Below, piece by piece: positions 44,386 to 53,616 of a DNA stretch of 64,000 nucleotides (position 1 is the first letter of the stretch; every line of letters begins with the position of its first letter). A model generated the notes under the pieces. The model saw nothing but the letters and a program-made list of their open reading frames with translations, made no database searches and was not told the origin of the DNA. The translations under genes and the position numbers were made by a program. Source of the stretch: Caldisphaera sp. (lineage in GTDB: Archaea; Thermoproteota; Thermoprotei_A; Sulfolobales; Acidilobaceae). The stretch is taken from the NCBI RefSeq assembly GCF_023256325.1, contig NZ_JAGDXI010000049.1, forward strand, positions 1 to 64,000, written 5' to 3'.

Positions 44386-46575
44386 ATGTCTGAAAGTGTT
44401 TCATTACTAGTATCAGAGGCGTACAGATCTGACACTCCTGGAAGAAAAATTGTAAGAGTAGACCAAGCTACTATGAAAAAATTAGGTATAGAAACAGGAG
44501 ATTTTGTTAAAGTCAAGAGTCAAAAAAGCCAAGTAATAGCAGTTGTTTGGCCATTGCATTCCGAAGATGAAGATACAGGTATAATAAGAATGGATGGTTA
44601 TTTAAGATGGTCTTTAGGAGTTAGTGTTGGAGATTACGTCGATGTAGAAAAAGCAGATAATGTTAAGCCTGCTGAAAAAATTGTGTTTGCACCATTAGAA
44701 AAAACAGAACCCTTTACTATAGATTTTTATCTATCTCCTTCTGATATAAAAGAGGAATTTATCAGAAAGCCATTAACTCAAGGAGAGCTTGTTTTAGTTC
44801 AAGGCGAAATACCTTTAGTTGTAGTTCAAACTAAACCAGTTGATAATGTATATGTAACAGATAAGACTGTCGTAGAATTAAGAAAAGAACCAGTAAAGGA
44901 AAATGAGTTTCCGGTGCATAGAACAACAAGGGTAACATGGGAAGATATAGGGGATTTAGAAGAGGCTAAGGAAAAAATTAGGGAAATAGCAGAATTGCCT
45001 ATGAGACATCCAGAGGTCTTTAAGAGACTTGGCATAGAGCCTCCAAAAGGTATTTTATTATATGGCCCTCCAGGAACCGGTAAGACATTATTAGCAAAAG
45101 CGCTAGCTAATGAGATAGGAGCATACTTTGCAACAATAAATGGTCCTGAAATCATGAGTAAGTTTTACGGAGAAAGTGAAGAGAGGCTAAGGGAGGTATT
45201 TAAAGAAGCTCAAGATAATGCACCATCTATAATATTTATCGATGAAATAGATGCAATAGCTCCTAAAAGAGAAGAAGTAACAGGGGAAGTTGAGAAAAGG
45301 GTAGTTGCTCAATTATTAACGCTAATGGATGGTATGCAAGAAAGAGGTAGAGTAATAGTTATAGGGGCAACTAATAGACCTGATGATGTAGATCCTGCTT
45401 TAAGAAGACCCGGCAGGTTTGATAGAGAAATAGAGATAAGGCCTCCTGATAAGAGAGCAAGAATAGAAATTTTAAAGGTACATACGAGAAATGTTCCTTT
45501 ATCTAAGGATGTTCAGTTAGAAAAAATAGCGGAATTAACTAACGGTTATACTGGTGCAGACTTAGCAGCTTTAGTAAAAGAGGCTGCAATGTCGGCGTTA
45601 AGGGAATTTATGGCAAGTGGAAAAGTAGATTTATCTAAGAATGAAACGATAAAACCTGATATACTAAAGAACTTAGAAGTATCCATGAAACATTTCTTAG
45701 ACGCTATGAAATCAATAAGACCATCTTTAATAAGGGAGATTTTCGTAGAAGTTCCAGAAGTTCATTGGGAAGATATAGGTGGATTAGATAATGTTAAACA
45801 AGAATTAAAAGAATCCGTTGAATGGCCTATGAAATATCCAAAGGTATTTAGTGATATGGGCATAGAGCCTCCAAAAGGTATTTTATTATATGGCCCTCCA
45901 GGAACCGGTAAGACATTATTAGCAAAAGCGGTTGCAACAGAAAGCGGAGCTAACTTCATAACGGTTAGAGGGCCAGAAGTATTAAGTAAATGGGTAGGTG
46001 AAAGTGAAAAAGCTGTCAGAAAAATATTTGAAAGAGCAAGAGAAGTAGCTCCAACAGTTGTATTTTTTGATGAAATAGATTCAATTGCCCCAGCAAGAGG
46101 ATTTAAGAGCGATACATCTGGTGTGACTGATAGAATAGTTAATCAATTATTAACAGAATTAGACGGCATAATACCTCTGTCTAATGTTGTAGTAATAGCA
46201 GCTACAAACAGACCTGATATAATTGATCCTGCTTTATTAAGGCCTGGAAGATTTGATAGACTTATATATGTGCCTCCACCTGATCTTGAGTCAAGAAAAC
46301 AAATATTTAAGATACATTTAAAGAAAGTCCCACTAGCAAACGATGTGTCTATAGAAAAGCTTGCTTCTATGACTGAGGGCTATACAGGAGCCGACATAGC
46401 AGCTGTAGTAAGAGAGGCGGTTATGATAAAATTAAGAGAAAAATTAGAGGTATCTCCCGTTGAATTTAAACACTTTGAATTAGCATTAAAGAAAGTGCCG
46501 CCAAGCCTATCAAGAGATGTTATTATGATGTATGAGAGAATATCTAATCAATTGAAGAAGATTTCACTTCAGTAA
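44386..46575 (+). CDS. cdc48: Cdc48/VAT-type AAA ATPase
   Basis: A ~729-residue unfoldase with the N domain (residues 1-~190) and two AAA modules. D1 has its P-loop GPPGTGKT near residue 228 and Walker [14 protein letters not shown]2 has its P-loop near residue 504 and Walker [12 protein letters not shown]. Second-region-of-homology arginines are present in both ([41 protein letters not shown]). It unfolds tagged proteins for the archaeal proteasome. The C-terminus lacks an obvious HbYX proteasome-binding tail (ends KISLQ). The ATG 44386 follows GGTGA with the nine-base spacing. D1 and D2 share a 72-bp identical stretch. Confidence 0.97.
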   Translation: MSESVSLLVSEAYRSDTPGRKIVRVDQATMKKLGIETGDFVKVKSQKSQVIAVVWPLHSEDEDTGIIRMDGYLRWSLGVSVGDYVDVEKADNVKPAEKIVFAPLEKTEPFTIDFYLSPSDIKEEFIRKPLTQGELVLVQGEIPLVVVQTKPVDNVYVTDKTVVELRKEPVKENEFPVHRTTRVTWEDIGDLEEAKEKIREIAELPMRHPEVFKRLGIEPPKGILLYGPPGTGKTLLAKALANEIGAYFATINGPEIMSKFYGESEERLREVFKEAQDNAPSIIFIDEIDAIAPKREEVTGEVEKRVVAQLLTLMDGMQERGRVIVIGATNRPDDVDPALRRPGRFDREIEIRPPDKRARIEILKVHTRNVPLSKDVQLEKIAELTNGYTGADLAALVKEAAMSALREFMASGKVDLSKNETIKPDILKNLEVSMKHFLDAMKSIRPSLIREIFVEVPEVHWEDIGGLDNVKQELKESVEWPMKYPKVFSDMGIEPPKGILLYGPPGTGKTLLAKAVATESGANFITVRGPEVLSKWVGESEKAVRKIFERAREVAPTVVFFDEIDSIAPARGFKSDTSGVTDRIVNQLLTELDGIIPLSNVVVIAATNRPDIIDPALLRPGRFDRLIYVPPPDLESRKQIFKIHLKKVPLANDVSIEKLASMTEGYTGADIAAVVREAVMIKLREKLEVSPVEFKHFELALKKVPPSLSRDVIMMYERISNQLKKISLQ
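45031..45930. repeat. 72-bp perfect direct repeat linking D1 and D2 of cdc48
   Basis: 45031-45102 and 45859-45930 are identical in all 72 bases, covering the P-loop region and offset by 828 bases (276 codons). Synonymous positions agree as well as amino acids. Confidence 0.95.
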
Positions 46576-47296
46576 ATGTTTTTAAAGCTTTAACTCATTT
46601 TTAATAATATTTTTAAAATATTTTTGTAGAAATAACTAACCTCAAATATAGCTTTTTATAAGTTAAGATATGATATAGAAAAATTAACTTTATAATACAG
46701 AAAAAATTAAAATTAACTCCATAGAGATATGATTATATGAAATACAAATGAAGAGTACTGATTAACACAACTCTTGGGATACTGATCTCTAGCCCTTCAA
46801 TATGAGCGTTTCCTTAGGGGTAATAACTTTGTGGTTTACAGCCTTCATCTTCATCACTTCATAGTTAGTAGCTTTTAGCCACCAGCTCCATTCGTTTAGT
46901 GGTAGACCATCGACCAGCTTTTCAGTCCATTACTCTTCTTCACTGCCAGAACGAGAGGCTCAGATCCTTCAGGGCAAAAAGCCATCAGTGGGATTTACCT
47001 TGTGTTCCCAATATCTGTGCAAGGCGCAGACAAGTTTGATATGCTCATTATGTGCTTTCCCTCATGCCTTATATTTTTTGCAAAAATTAAAAAACGAGAA
47101 CTTTAAAAATATTACTCTGTCTCTAGAAGGGGCGAGGGTTGTCATTTACTTTGTCATGAATAATAAGCTTTATTTATTATAGATATTATAATCATAAATA
47201 GAGTAGATTGAAAACTTCTTAGCATAAAATAATTTTGTTTTTAAATACGAACAGCTTAAAAACGTTTATTTGATAATAAACATAGGGCGATGAAAT
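46576..47296. other. 721-bp region with a decayed transposase-like remnant
   Basis: After cdc48 comes AT-rich spacer to about 46740, then a GC-richer island (46760-47160) and spacer to the next gene. The island carries the decayed reading frames described in the adjacent entry and, near 47130-47155, GGGGCGAGGGTTGTCATTTACT, which weakly resembles the IS605-like right end GGGTAGTTTACT. Apart from the promoter for 47297, nothing else is visible. Confidence 0.45.
46789..47075 (-). pseudogene. Frameshifted coding remnant, probably of a transposase
   Basis: On the minus strand one frame reads RYWEHKVNPTDGFLP, then stops; a second gives PEGSEPLVLAVKKSNG-type sequence; and the first resumes as EKLVDGLPLNEWSWWLK...MKMKAVNHKVITPKETLIL before TAG at 46789-46791. 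The pieces fit end to end if two or three frameshifts are allowed, and composition is GC-richer than the flanks. It looks like a decayed transposase or other accessory gene, but I cannot name the family. Confidence 0.3.
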
Positions 47297-47503
47297 ATGG
47301 GCAGCAAAAAAGCTAAGTTTGCTTACATCTATATGGGCAGAAAGAAAGGCTATTATAAAGTAAGACTATTCAATTCAAAACCAGAAGAAGATCCTGATAG
47401 AATAATTGTTATAGGAAAGTTTAGAAAGCCATTAATAGGGTATAGAGTCATGAAAAAAGAAGACTTGTTAGAAGTTATCAGAGAAAAATTAGATAGAATT
47501 TAA
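47297..47503 (+). CDS. Small basic hypothetical protein heading the ribosomal cluster
   Basis: A 68-residue basic protein. The pattern AKFAYIYMGRKKGYYKVRLFNSKP and IIVIGKFRKPLIGYRVMKKEDL suggests a small beta-rich fold, perhaps RNA-binding, similar to small conserved crenarchaeal proteins of unknown function. It lies 56 bases upstream of rpl6 in the same direction, so a role around translation is plausible. No more specific assignment can be made from sequence. Confidence 0.7.
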   Translation: MGSKKAKFAYIYMGRKKGYYKVRLFNSKPEEDPDRIIVIGKFRKPLIGYRVMKKEDLLEVIREKLDRI

Positions 47504-47559
47504 ATATTTTTATACGCACTGATTCTCCAGAATGAAGTGCAGACAGGTAGGTGCTAACA

Positions 47560-48108
47560 TTGGCAAAAGAAATACTGGCTATGAGAGACTTAGAGATTCC
47601 ACAAAATGTTGAAATAAAGTTAGAAGGGAATAGGGTTATAGTAAAGGGGAGTAAAGGTCAGCTAGAAAAAGATTTTTCTCATATGAAGGGAATTAATATG
47701 GAAATTAAAGATAATAAGCTTATAGTACAAGCCTTCTTTGCTGACGCTAAGAAAAAAGCGGCTGTAGGCACGGTTGTTGCTCACGTTAAAAATATGATTA
47801 TCGGAGTAACCAAAGGATTTAGATATAAATTGAAAATAATATACAGTCACTATCCAATAAGCGTTAAGAAAGATGGTAATAGATTAATAATAAGCAACTT
47901 TATAGGTGAGAAATCTCCAAGATATGCGACAATATTGCCAGGAGTCAATGTAAAGATCCAAGGTACTGATATAATTTTGGAAGGAAATGATATAGAAAAG
48001 GTTTCTCAAAGCGCTGCAAACATAGAGCTAGCAACAAAGATAACAGAATTTGATAGAAGGAAGTTTATGGATGGAATTTATATTTATTCAAGGGAGGTGG
48101 TTGAATAA
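47560..48108 (+). CDS. rpl6: Ribosomal protein L6 (uL6)
   Basis: A ~182-residue large-subunit protein with the duplicated alpha/beta fold of L6 (RDLEIPQNVEIKLEGNRVIVKGSKGQ; HYPISVKKDGNRLIISNFIGEKSPR). Two starts are possible: GTG 47551 and TTG 47560. The AGGTG core overlaps the first, so TTG is preferred at nine-base spacing. It opens the conserved spc-like segment; L32e starts one base before its stop codon ends. Confidence 0.94.
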   Translation: MAKEILAMRDLEIPQNVEIKLEGNRVIVKGSKGQLEKDFSHMKGINMEIKDNKLIVQAFFADAKKKAAVGTVVAHVKNMIIGVTKGFRYKLKIIYSHYPISVKKDGNRLIISNFIGEKSPRYATILPGVNVKIQGTDIILEGNDIEKVSQSAANIELATKITEFDRRKFMDGIYIYSREVVE

Positions 48109-48521
48109 TGAGCTCTGAGCAAATAACAAGGGATATAATTAAGCAAAGAAAGAAAATTAGAGAGTCTATTTCGGAAAAGAGAAGAGTTCATTTTATGAGA
48201 TATTTATCGTGGAGATTTAAGAGGTTAGGAGATAGTTGGAGGAAGCCTAAAGGAATAGATGCAAAAATGAGGTTACAAAGGAAGGGATATCCTCCAATTG
48301 TTAAGGTTGGATATAAAAATAAGAATGCTATAAGAGGTTTGCACCCATCAGGATTAATTCCTGTGGTTATTTCAAATAAAAAAGATCTAGAATTGTTAAG
48401 CCCTAACGCTCATATAATTTATATAGCTTCTTCTGTAGGGCTTAAGAAAAGGGTAGAACTGCTTAAAGCAGCTAAAGAAAGAGGCTTTAGGGTAGCCAAT
48501 GGTGGTATATATGGATTATAA
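48108..48521 (+). CDS. rpl32e: Ribosomal protein L32e (eL32)
   Basis: A 137-residue protein with the family signature HFMRYLSWRFKRLGDSWRKPKGIDAKMRLQRKGYPPIVKVGYKNKNAIRGLHPSG, a basic rRNA-binding region. The start ATG overlaps the L6 stop (TAATG), preceded by GGAGGTGG, a strong Shine-Dalgarno. Its 3' end overlaps the L19e start. Confidence 0.96.
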   Translation: MSSEQITRDIIKQRKKIRESISEKRRVHFMRYLSWRFKRLGDSWRKPKGIDAKMRLQRKGYPPIVKVGYKNKNAIRGLHPSGLIPVVISNKKDLELLSPNAHIIYIASSVGLKKRVELLKAAKERGFRVANGGIYGL

Positions 48522-48972
48522 ACTTCAAAAAAGGCTTGCATCGGAAATACTTAAAGTAGGGGAGAGTAGGATATGGATTAGTCCTGATCCTGAAAATGAA
48601 GAAGAAATAAGCCAAGCAATAACAAAAGATGATGTGAGGGCTTTAATTGAAAGGGGTTTAATTAAGAAAATACCAATGAAAACAAACTCTCATAGATGGT
48701 TAATAAGGCATATAAAGAGGGTTAAAGGGCATCGTAGGGGTTATGGTAAAAGAGAAGGTACAAAGAAAACAAGAGTTGATGAAGAAGAGGAATGGGTAAA
48801 CAAAATAAGAAAGATCAGAACTTATTTGAAATATTTAAGAGATAAAGAAATGATAGATTCTAGAACTTATAGAAGACTTTATAGGCTCTCTAAAGGTAAT
48901 GCATTTAGTAGTTTGTCTGATTTAAGAAGATATATTGATGAAAATAAGTTAATGAAAGGTGTTAAATCATGA
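48511..48972 (+). CDS. rpl19e: Ribosomal protein L19e (eL19)
   Basis: About 153 residues: KLQKRLASEILKVGESRIWISPD, then the loop-rich rRNA-binding middle (RRGYGKREGTKKTR) and a C-terminal helical hairpin. GGTGG five bases before ATG 48511 favours this start over ATG 48499. It overlaps L32e by 11 bases and L18 by four. Confidence 0.95.
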   Translation: MDYKLQKRLASEILKVGESRIWISPDPENEEEISQAITKDDVRALIERGLIKKIPMKTNSHRWLIRHIKRVKGHRRGYGKREGTKKTRVDEEEEWVNKIRKIRTYLKYLRDKEMIDSRTYRRLYRLSKGNAFSSLSDLRRYIDENKLMKGVKS

Positions 48973-49586
48973 AAGAAGGACCTAGGTATAAATTGGCTTT
49001 AAAGAGAAGAAGGCAAGGTAAAACAGATTATCATCTCAGGTATAAACTGGTTATATCGCAAAAACCAAGAGCTGTTGTTAGGAAAACTAATAAATATATT
49101 TTAGTTCAAATTGTGGAGTTTGACGCAAAAGGTGATAAAGTAATAGCAGCTGCTCATAGTAAAGAATTATCAAAACTATATAAATGGAAAGGTTATGGTA
49201 AAAACATTTGTGCAGCATATTTAACAGCATACTTAGCTGGATTAAGAGCAAGACAAAAGGGAATTAAAGAAGTTGTCTTAGATATAGGTTTACAAACCCC
49301 AGTTAAGGGAAGTAGAGTATTTGCATCTCTTAAAGGATTATTGGATGCCGGAATCAAAGTTCCTCATTCTGATGATATTTTGCCCGATGAGGAGAGAATT
49401 AAATGTGGAAGTATTTCTAAATGGGCTCAAGATTTAAAAGAGAACAACCCAGAATTTTATAAAAGGCAATTCTCAAAACAATTAGAGAGGTTACCTCCAG
49501 AGGAGCTATCCAAGCACTTTGAGGAGGTGTTAAATACAATAAAAAGTAGCTTTAGTAATATAAGTTTGGAAGGTGATAGGCAATGA
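48969..49586 (+). CDS. rpl18: Ribosomal protein L18 (uL18)
   Basis: A 205-residue 5S-rRNA-binding protein of the longer archaeal/eukaryotic type. [70 protein letters not shown] are family hallmarks. Start and stop both overlap neighbours by four bases (ATGA), so it is translationally coupled. Confidence 0.96.
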   Translation: MKEGPRYKLALKRRRQGKTDYHLRYKLVISQKPRAVVRKTNKYILVQIVEFDAKGDKVIAAAHSKELSKLYKWKGYGKNICAAYLTAYLAGLRARQKGIKEVVLDIGLQTPVKGSRVFASLKGLLDAGIKVPHSDDILPDEERIKCGSISKWAQDLKENNPEFYKRQFSKQLERLPPEELSKHFEEVLNTIKSSFSNISLEGDRQ

Positions 49587-50212
49587 GCAACACTCAAGTA
49601 TTAGAAGTTTGGGAACCTAAAACACAAGTAGGAAAGCTTGTTAAAGAAGGTAAAATTACAAGTATTGATGAAATATTTAAGAGAAATTTGCCAATTTTAG
49701 AACCAGAAATAGTTGATGTACTTCTTCCAGATTTACAAGTTGAAATAATTGATGTTACAATGGTTCAAAAAATGACTGATGCAGGTAGAATTGCAAGGTA
49801 TAGGGCAACTGTAGCTATAGGCAATAAAAATGGATATGTAGGAGTAGGAAAAAGCAAAGCTAAGCAATTTAGGGATTCAATAGATAAAGCCATAAGAAAT
49901 GCCAAGCTCAATATAACCCCAATAAGAAGAGGTTGTGGTAGCTGGGAGTGTACATGTGGTGAGCCGCACAGTGTGCCATACTCAGTTATTGGAAAAAGTG
50001 GAAGTGTAGTTATATTACTAAAGCCAGCACCTAAAGGTACAGGATTAGTTGCAGGTGATGTAGCTAAAAAAGTGTTAACATTAGCTGGGATAAAAGATGT
50101 TTGGGCAAAAACTTTTGGAGAAACAAGAACATCGTATAATTTTGCTAGAGCTACATATATGGCATTAAGGAATACATTTAGAACAATTACACCAATGGAT
50201 TGGACTAGGTGA
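49583..50212 (+). CDS. rps5: Ribosomal protein S5 (uS5)
   Basis: A 209-residue small-subunit protein with the double-stranded-RNA-binding-like N-terminal domain ([28 protein letters not shown]) and the S5 C-terminal fold ([37 protein letters not shown]). It shapes decoding accuracy. A pair of cysteines (CGSWECTCG) is retained as in many archaeal S5 proteins. Confidence 0.97.
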   Translation: MSNTQVLEVWEPKTQVGKLVKEGKITSIDEIFKRNLPILEPEIVDVLLPDLQVEIIDVTMVQKMTDAGRIARYRATVAIGNKNGYVGVGKSKAKQFRDSIDKAIRNAKLNITPIRRGCGSWECTCGEPHSVPYSVIGKSGSVVILLKPAPKGTGLVAGDVAKKVLTLAGIKDVWAKTFGETRTSYNFARATYMALRNTFRTITPMDWTR

Positions 50213-50217
50213 TAACT

Positions 50218-50691
50218 TTGGTTTACGCTATAATTAGAATTAGAGGTTCTAGTGGACTAGATCCAAAAGTAGAGAAAGTTTTAGATATATTAAGGTTAAG
50301 GAGGAATTTTGTTTCAGTATTATATGCAGAAAGCCTTAATGGGATAAAGGATATATTAAGAGAAGGGCAATCCGCTATTACATGGGGAGAAATAAATAAG
50401 GAGACATTAATAGAGCTTATAAAGCGTAGAGGGAAAATTGTTGGAGACAAGCCTATAACAGATCAAGTAATAAAGGATAAGCTTGGTTTAAGTAACATAG
50501 AAGAGTTTGCCGATAAAATAATTAAAGAAGAAATACATTATAATAAACTTGATGAGAAAGGAATTAAGCCATTCTTCAGATTGCATCCACCTAGCGGAGG
50601 ATTTGATTTATCAATTAAAAAGCTGTATCCAAATGGAGAACTTGGGTATAGGGGTAAAGCTATTAACGATCTTATATTAAAGATGGCTTAA
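50218..50691 (+). CDS. rpl30: Ribosomal protein L30 (uL30)
   Basis: About 157 residues with YAIIRIRGSSGLDPKVEKVLDILRLRRNFVSVLY and the C-terminal FRLHPPSGGFDLSIKKLYPNGELGYRGKAINDLI, the long archaeal/eukaryotic form. TTG 50218 is preferred over GTG 50209, as the GTG lies in the AGGTGA Shine-Dalgarno nine bases upstream. Confidence 0.94.
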   Translation: MVYAIIRIRGSSGLDPKVEKVLDILRLRRNFVSVLYAESLNGIKDILREGQSAITWGEINKETLIELIKRRGKIVGDKPITDQVIKDKLGLSNIEEFADKIIKEEIHYNKLDEKGIKPFFRLHPPSGGFDLSIKKLYPNGELGYRGKAINDLILKMA

Positions 50692-50750
50692 GGATCAAGT
50701 TTATTTTTAAATCTAATCTTTTAAATACTTGTTGGAAGTAGGTGAACAGA

Positions 50751-51224
50751 ATGGCTTTGACTGCAAGAAGCAGGAAAAAATCAAGGAAATTAAGAGGCAG
50801 AACAAGATCTATGGGATGGGGAAGAGTAGGACAGCATAGAAAATCTGGAAGCAAAGGAGGTACTGGAGGTTCTGGAATGAATAAACATAGAAAAACTTGG
50901 ATGCTAAAATACTATCCAAATTGGTATGGAGCAAAAGGCTTCGCTCCAATAAGAAATAGATTATTGCATGAGAAAAATGAAATAAGCCTAAGAGACCTTG
51001 ATGAACTAGCATATGATTTAAAGAAAACTGGGAATTTAGAAGGGGATAGAATTGTTGTAAACTTAACTGAGATGGGTTATGATAAATTAATAGCTGATGG
51101 AAAAGTATATGAGAAATTAAAAGTTATAGTTAAAGAGGCAACAAAAAAAGCTATAGAAAAAGTGAAAGAAGCAGGAGGAGAAGTTTTAGTAGAAAAGGCA
51201 TCTGAAGAAGAGGAAAGCTCTTGA
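50751..51224 (+). CDS. rpl15: Ribosomal protein L15 (uL15)
   Basis: About 157 residues, starting with the glycine/arginine-rich SRKKSRKLRGRTRSMGWGRVGQHRKSGSKGGTGGSG that threads into rRNA, and ending in an acidic tail. ATG 50751 follows AGGTGA at nine bases. In most archaea secY follows L15; here a RecA-like ATPase gene overlaps instead. Confidence 0.95.
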   Translation: MALTARSRKKSRKLRGRTRSMGWGRVGQHRKSGSKGGTGGSGMNKHRKTWMLKYYPNWYGAKGFAPIRNRLLHEKNEISLRDLDELAYDLKKTGNLEGDRIVVNLTEMGYDKLIADGKVYEKLKVIVKEATKKAIEKVKEAGGEVLVEKASEEEESS

Positions 51225-51799
51225 GTATAAAAGAGCGGAATCTTCATCCATTTATATCGAATTTTATTGATAATAATGTATTTTTAGTTATATATGGGCC
51301 ACCTGCAACAGGGAAGACTCATTTAGCGTTTGAAATTTCAAAATATTTAATTAATAAAAGGAAAGATTTTGTATTTTTAGCTACAGAAGCTCAAACTTTT
51401 ACCTATGGTAAATATTTTATATATGATGTTCCTTTAAAATTGGTAGTTACAAAGGAACAACTATTAAAAGAAATTATAGAAGGTATTGAATCGAAAAAAT
51501 ATATTATAATAGACTCTATAAATTATCTTTTTAGAACTTTCAATGATGATACTTCAGAAAAAGAATTATCTTTTATTTCTTCATTATTAAGTATTGTTGG
51601 CGGTTTTGCTACAGGTCAAATAACTCAGGAAGATTTTGATAGCAGCAAAATGTCTATGGATACATGGATAATACCCTGGGCAAAGGCAATAGGAATCACA
51701 AACAAGTTAAATGAAAAAGTAGTTGAATTAAAATTACTAAAGCCTAGAAAAGTAATATTGGGATATGAGATAATTAGGGATGGTGTGAAATGGATTTAG
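51221..51799 (+). CDS. RecA/RadA-superfamily ATPase
   Basis: A 192-residue single-domain ATPase. The Walker A GPPATGKTHLAFE lies near residue 28 and Walker B IIIDSINYLF near 99, in the arrangement of RadA/RadB/KaiC-like proteins. There is no N-terminal helix-hairpin-helix domain of the main recombinase, so it is a short RadA paralog or RecA-like signalling ATPase, possibly recombination mediator. Start TTG overlaps the L15 stop by four bases, so it is translationally coupled to the ribosomal operon. Confidence 0.8.
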   Translation: MSIKERNLHPFISNFIDNNVFLVIYGPPATGKTHLAFEISKYLINKRKDFVFLATEAQTFTYGKYFIYDVPLKLVVTKEQLLKEIIEGIESKKYIIIDSINYLFRTFNDDTSEKELSFISSLLSIVGGFATGQITQEDFDSSKMSMDTWIIPWAKAIGITNKLNEKVVELKLLKPRKVILGYEIIRDGVKWI

Positions 51800-52302
51800 T
51801 AAACTTTGGCTATAATTTGCTAAGTATTTTTGTATTTATATTACCAGCAATGGTAGCAAATGGAACTCCTGTTATTATACACGGCCTCCCTCCAATTGAT
51901 ATGGGGAAAAAATGGAGAGATGGAAGAAGAATTTTTGGTGACGGTAAAACATGGGGTGGATTTTTGTCGGGAATTATAGCAGGACTTATAATAGGAGGTA
52001 TAGAAAGCCTAATAGTTTGGCACAATATCTTATTTGATTCTTTAATAGCTTCTATTGGGGCCCTCCTTGGAGATTTAACAGCATCATTTATAAAAAGGAG
52101 AATAGGTTTAGAAAGAGGAGCTCCTGCACCTTTATTGGATCAACTAGACTTTTACATTGGTGCATTAATTTTTCTTTATTTATTTGCTGGAAAGGTGTTT
52201 AATTTATATGCTGAGTTAGCTTTTGCAGTGATTATCTATGCATTACATAGGTTAACAAATTATACTGCATATAAGCTAAAGTTGAAAAGCGTTCCATGGT
52301 AA
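51790..52302 (+). CDS. carS: CDP-archaeol synthase
   Basis: A 170-residue membrane protein of about five transmembrane helices, with the signature VANGTPVIIHGLPPIDMGKKWRDGRRIFGDGKTWGGFLSGI. CarS transfers CMP from CTP to digeranylgeranylglyceryl phosphate, the activation step in archaeal ether-lipid polar head synthesis. It overlaps the RecA-like gene by ten bases, placing membrane lipid synthesis at the end of the ribosomal protein operon where secY is usually found. Confidence 0.93.
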   Translation: MDLVNFGYNLLSIFVFILPAMVANGTPVIIHGLPPIDMGKKWRDGRRIFGDGKTWGGFLSGIIAGLIIGGIESLIVWHNILFDSLIASIGALLGDLTASFIKRRIGLERGAPAPLLDQLDFYIGALIFLYLFAGKVFNLYAELAFAVIIYALHRLTNYTAYKLKLKSVPW

Positions 52303-52390
52303 ATTATTTTATAATTATTTTTTAACAGCATATTTCATAAAGTGAAAGATTTTTAAGGATTTTTACAACCTAGAATTATCGGTGATTTTA

Positions 52391-53545
52391 GTGGCGCATG
52401 AAATGGGAGAAAAAATAACATTAAGTGTCATAAAGGCTGATATAGGTAGTCTAGCTGGCCATCATAAGGTGCACCCTGATACAATGCTTGCAGCAACAAG
52501 AGTTTTAGCCGATGCCAAGAAAAATGGGTTGTTAATAGATTATTATGTTACTGCAGTAGGTGACGATCTTCAACTTATAATGACTCATAAGAAAGGTACT
52601 GATAATAAAGAAATTCACGGTACTGCATGGAACGCGTTTGAAGAAGCAGCAAAAGTGGCTAAAGATTTAGGACTCTATGCAGCAGGCCAGGATTTATTGA
52701 GTAGTTCATTTAGTGGCAACGTAAGAGGTATGGGTCCTGGAGTTGCTGAAATGGAATTTAATGAGAGGCCTGCAGAGCCTATTGTAGTGTTTATGGCGGA
52801 CAAAACAGAACCTGGAGCATTTAATTTGCCCTTGTATAAAATTTTTGCTGATCCATTTAACACAGCTGGTTTAGTAATTGATCCTAGGATGCATGATGGT
52901 TTTATATTTACAGTTTTAGATGTTTATGAAGGAAAAGCTATAGATTTTAATATACCTCAAGATTTATATGATTTGCTAGCATTAATTGGAACACCATCTA
53001 GATATGTTGTTAAATATGTCCACAGAAAAGATGGAGAAATTGCTTCTGTTATTAGTTCAGAAAGGCTCAGCCTCATAGCAGGAAAATACATAGGGAAAGA
53101 TGATCCAGTAATGATTGTTAGAGCTCAAAGCGGATTTCCAGCTTTAGGTGAAATTTTAGAGCCATTTTCATTTCCTCATTTGGTTGAAGGATGGATGAGA
53201 GGAAGTCATACAGGTCCACTAATGCCCGTTGGAATAAAGGATGCAAAAATGACTAGATTTGATGGACCGCCAAGAGTAGCTGCCCTCGGTTTTAATATTA
53301 AAAATGGAAATTTAATAGGACCAAGTGATTTATTTGACGATGTTGCATACGATGAGACCAGAAGGCAAGCTCAAATAATAGCAGAATATATGAGAAGGCA
53401 TGGACCCTTTATGCCGCACAGATTAGGCCCAGAAGATATGGAATATACTACATTACCTGATGTATTAAAGAAACTAGAAAAAAGGTTCAGGCCTTTTGAG
53501 TTAGGTTATAAGCCCAAATTGAAGCATGAATTGGAAGAATTGTAA
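52391..53545 (+). CDS. fbp: Fructose-1,6-bisphosphate aldolase/phosphatase
   Basis: About 384 residues of the bifunctional archaeal FBPA/P type that joins triose phosphates to fructose-1,6-bisphosphate and then removes the 1-phosphate. Conserved KADIGSLAGHHKVHPD (metal and substrate binding), VGDDLQLIMTHKKG, GMGPGVAEMEFNERPAEP, the PYNTAGL-like FADPFNTAGL and YVHRKDGE are seen. GGTGA at 52381 supports GTG 52391; ATG 52403 is another option. The gene marks a one-way gluconeogenic commitment and lies next to tpiA, its substrate-supplying enzyme. Confidence 0.96.
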   Translation: MAHEMGEKITLSVIKADIGSLAGHHKVHPDTMLAATRVLADAKKNGLLIDYYVTAVGDDLQLIMTHKKGTDNKEIHGTAWNAFEEAAKVAKDLGLYAAGQDLLSSSFSGNVRGMGPGVAEMEFNERPAEPIVVFMADKTEPGAFNLPLYKIFADPFNTAGLVIDPRMHDGFIFTVLDVYEGKAIDFNIPQDLYDLLALIGTPSRYVVKYVHRKDGEIASVISSERLSLIAGKYIGKDDPVMIVRAQSGFPALGEILEPFSFPHLVEGWMRGSHTGPLMPVGIKDAKMTRFDGPPRVAALGFNIKNGNLIGPSDLFDDVAYDETRRQAQIIAEYMRRHGPFMPHRLGPEDMEYTTLPDVLKKLEKRFRPFELGYKPKLKHELEEL

Positions 53546-53616
53546 CAAAATTTTTATTATAAATTTTTCTGTTAAGCATATTTAGTTAAAATTTTCATAG
53601 ATAAATTGTGGTTAAA

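Noticed and set aside
46988..47182. A 64-codon plus-strand frame in the decayed island
   Set aside because: No Shine-Dalgarno; the opposite strand gives the more coherent, though broken, coding trace.
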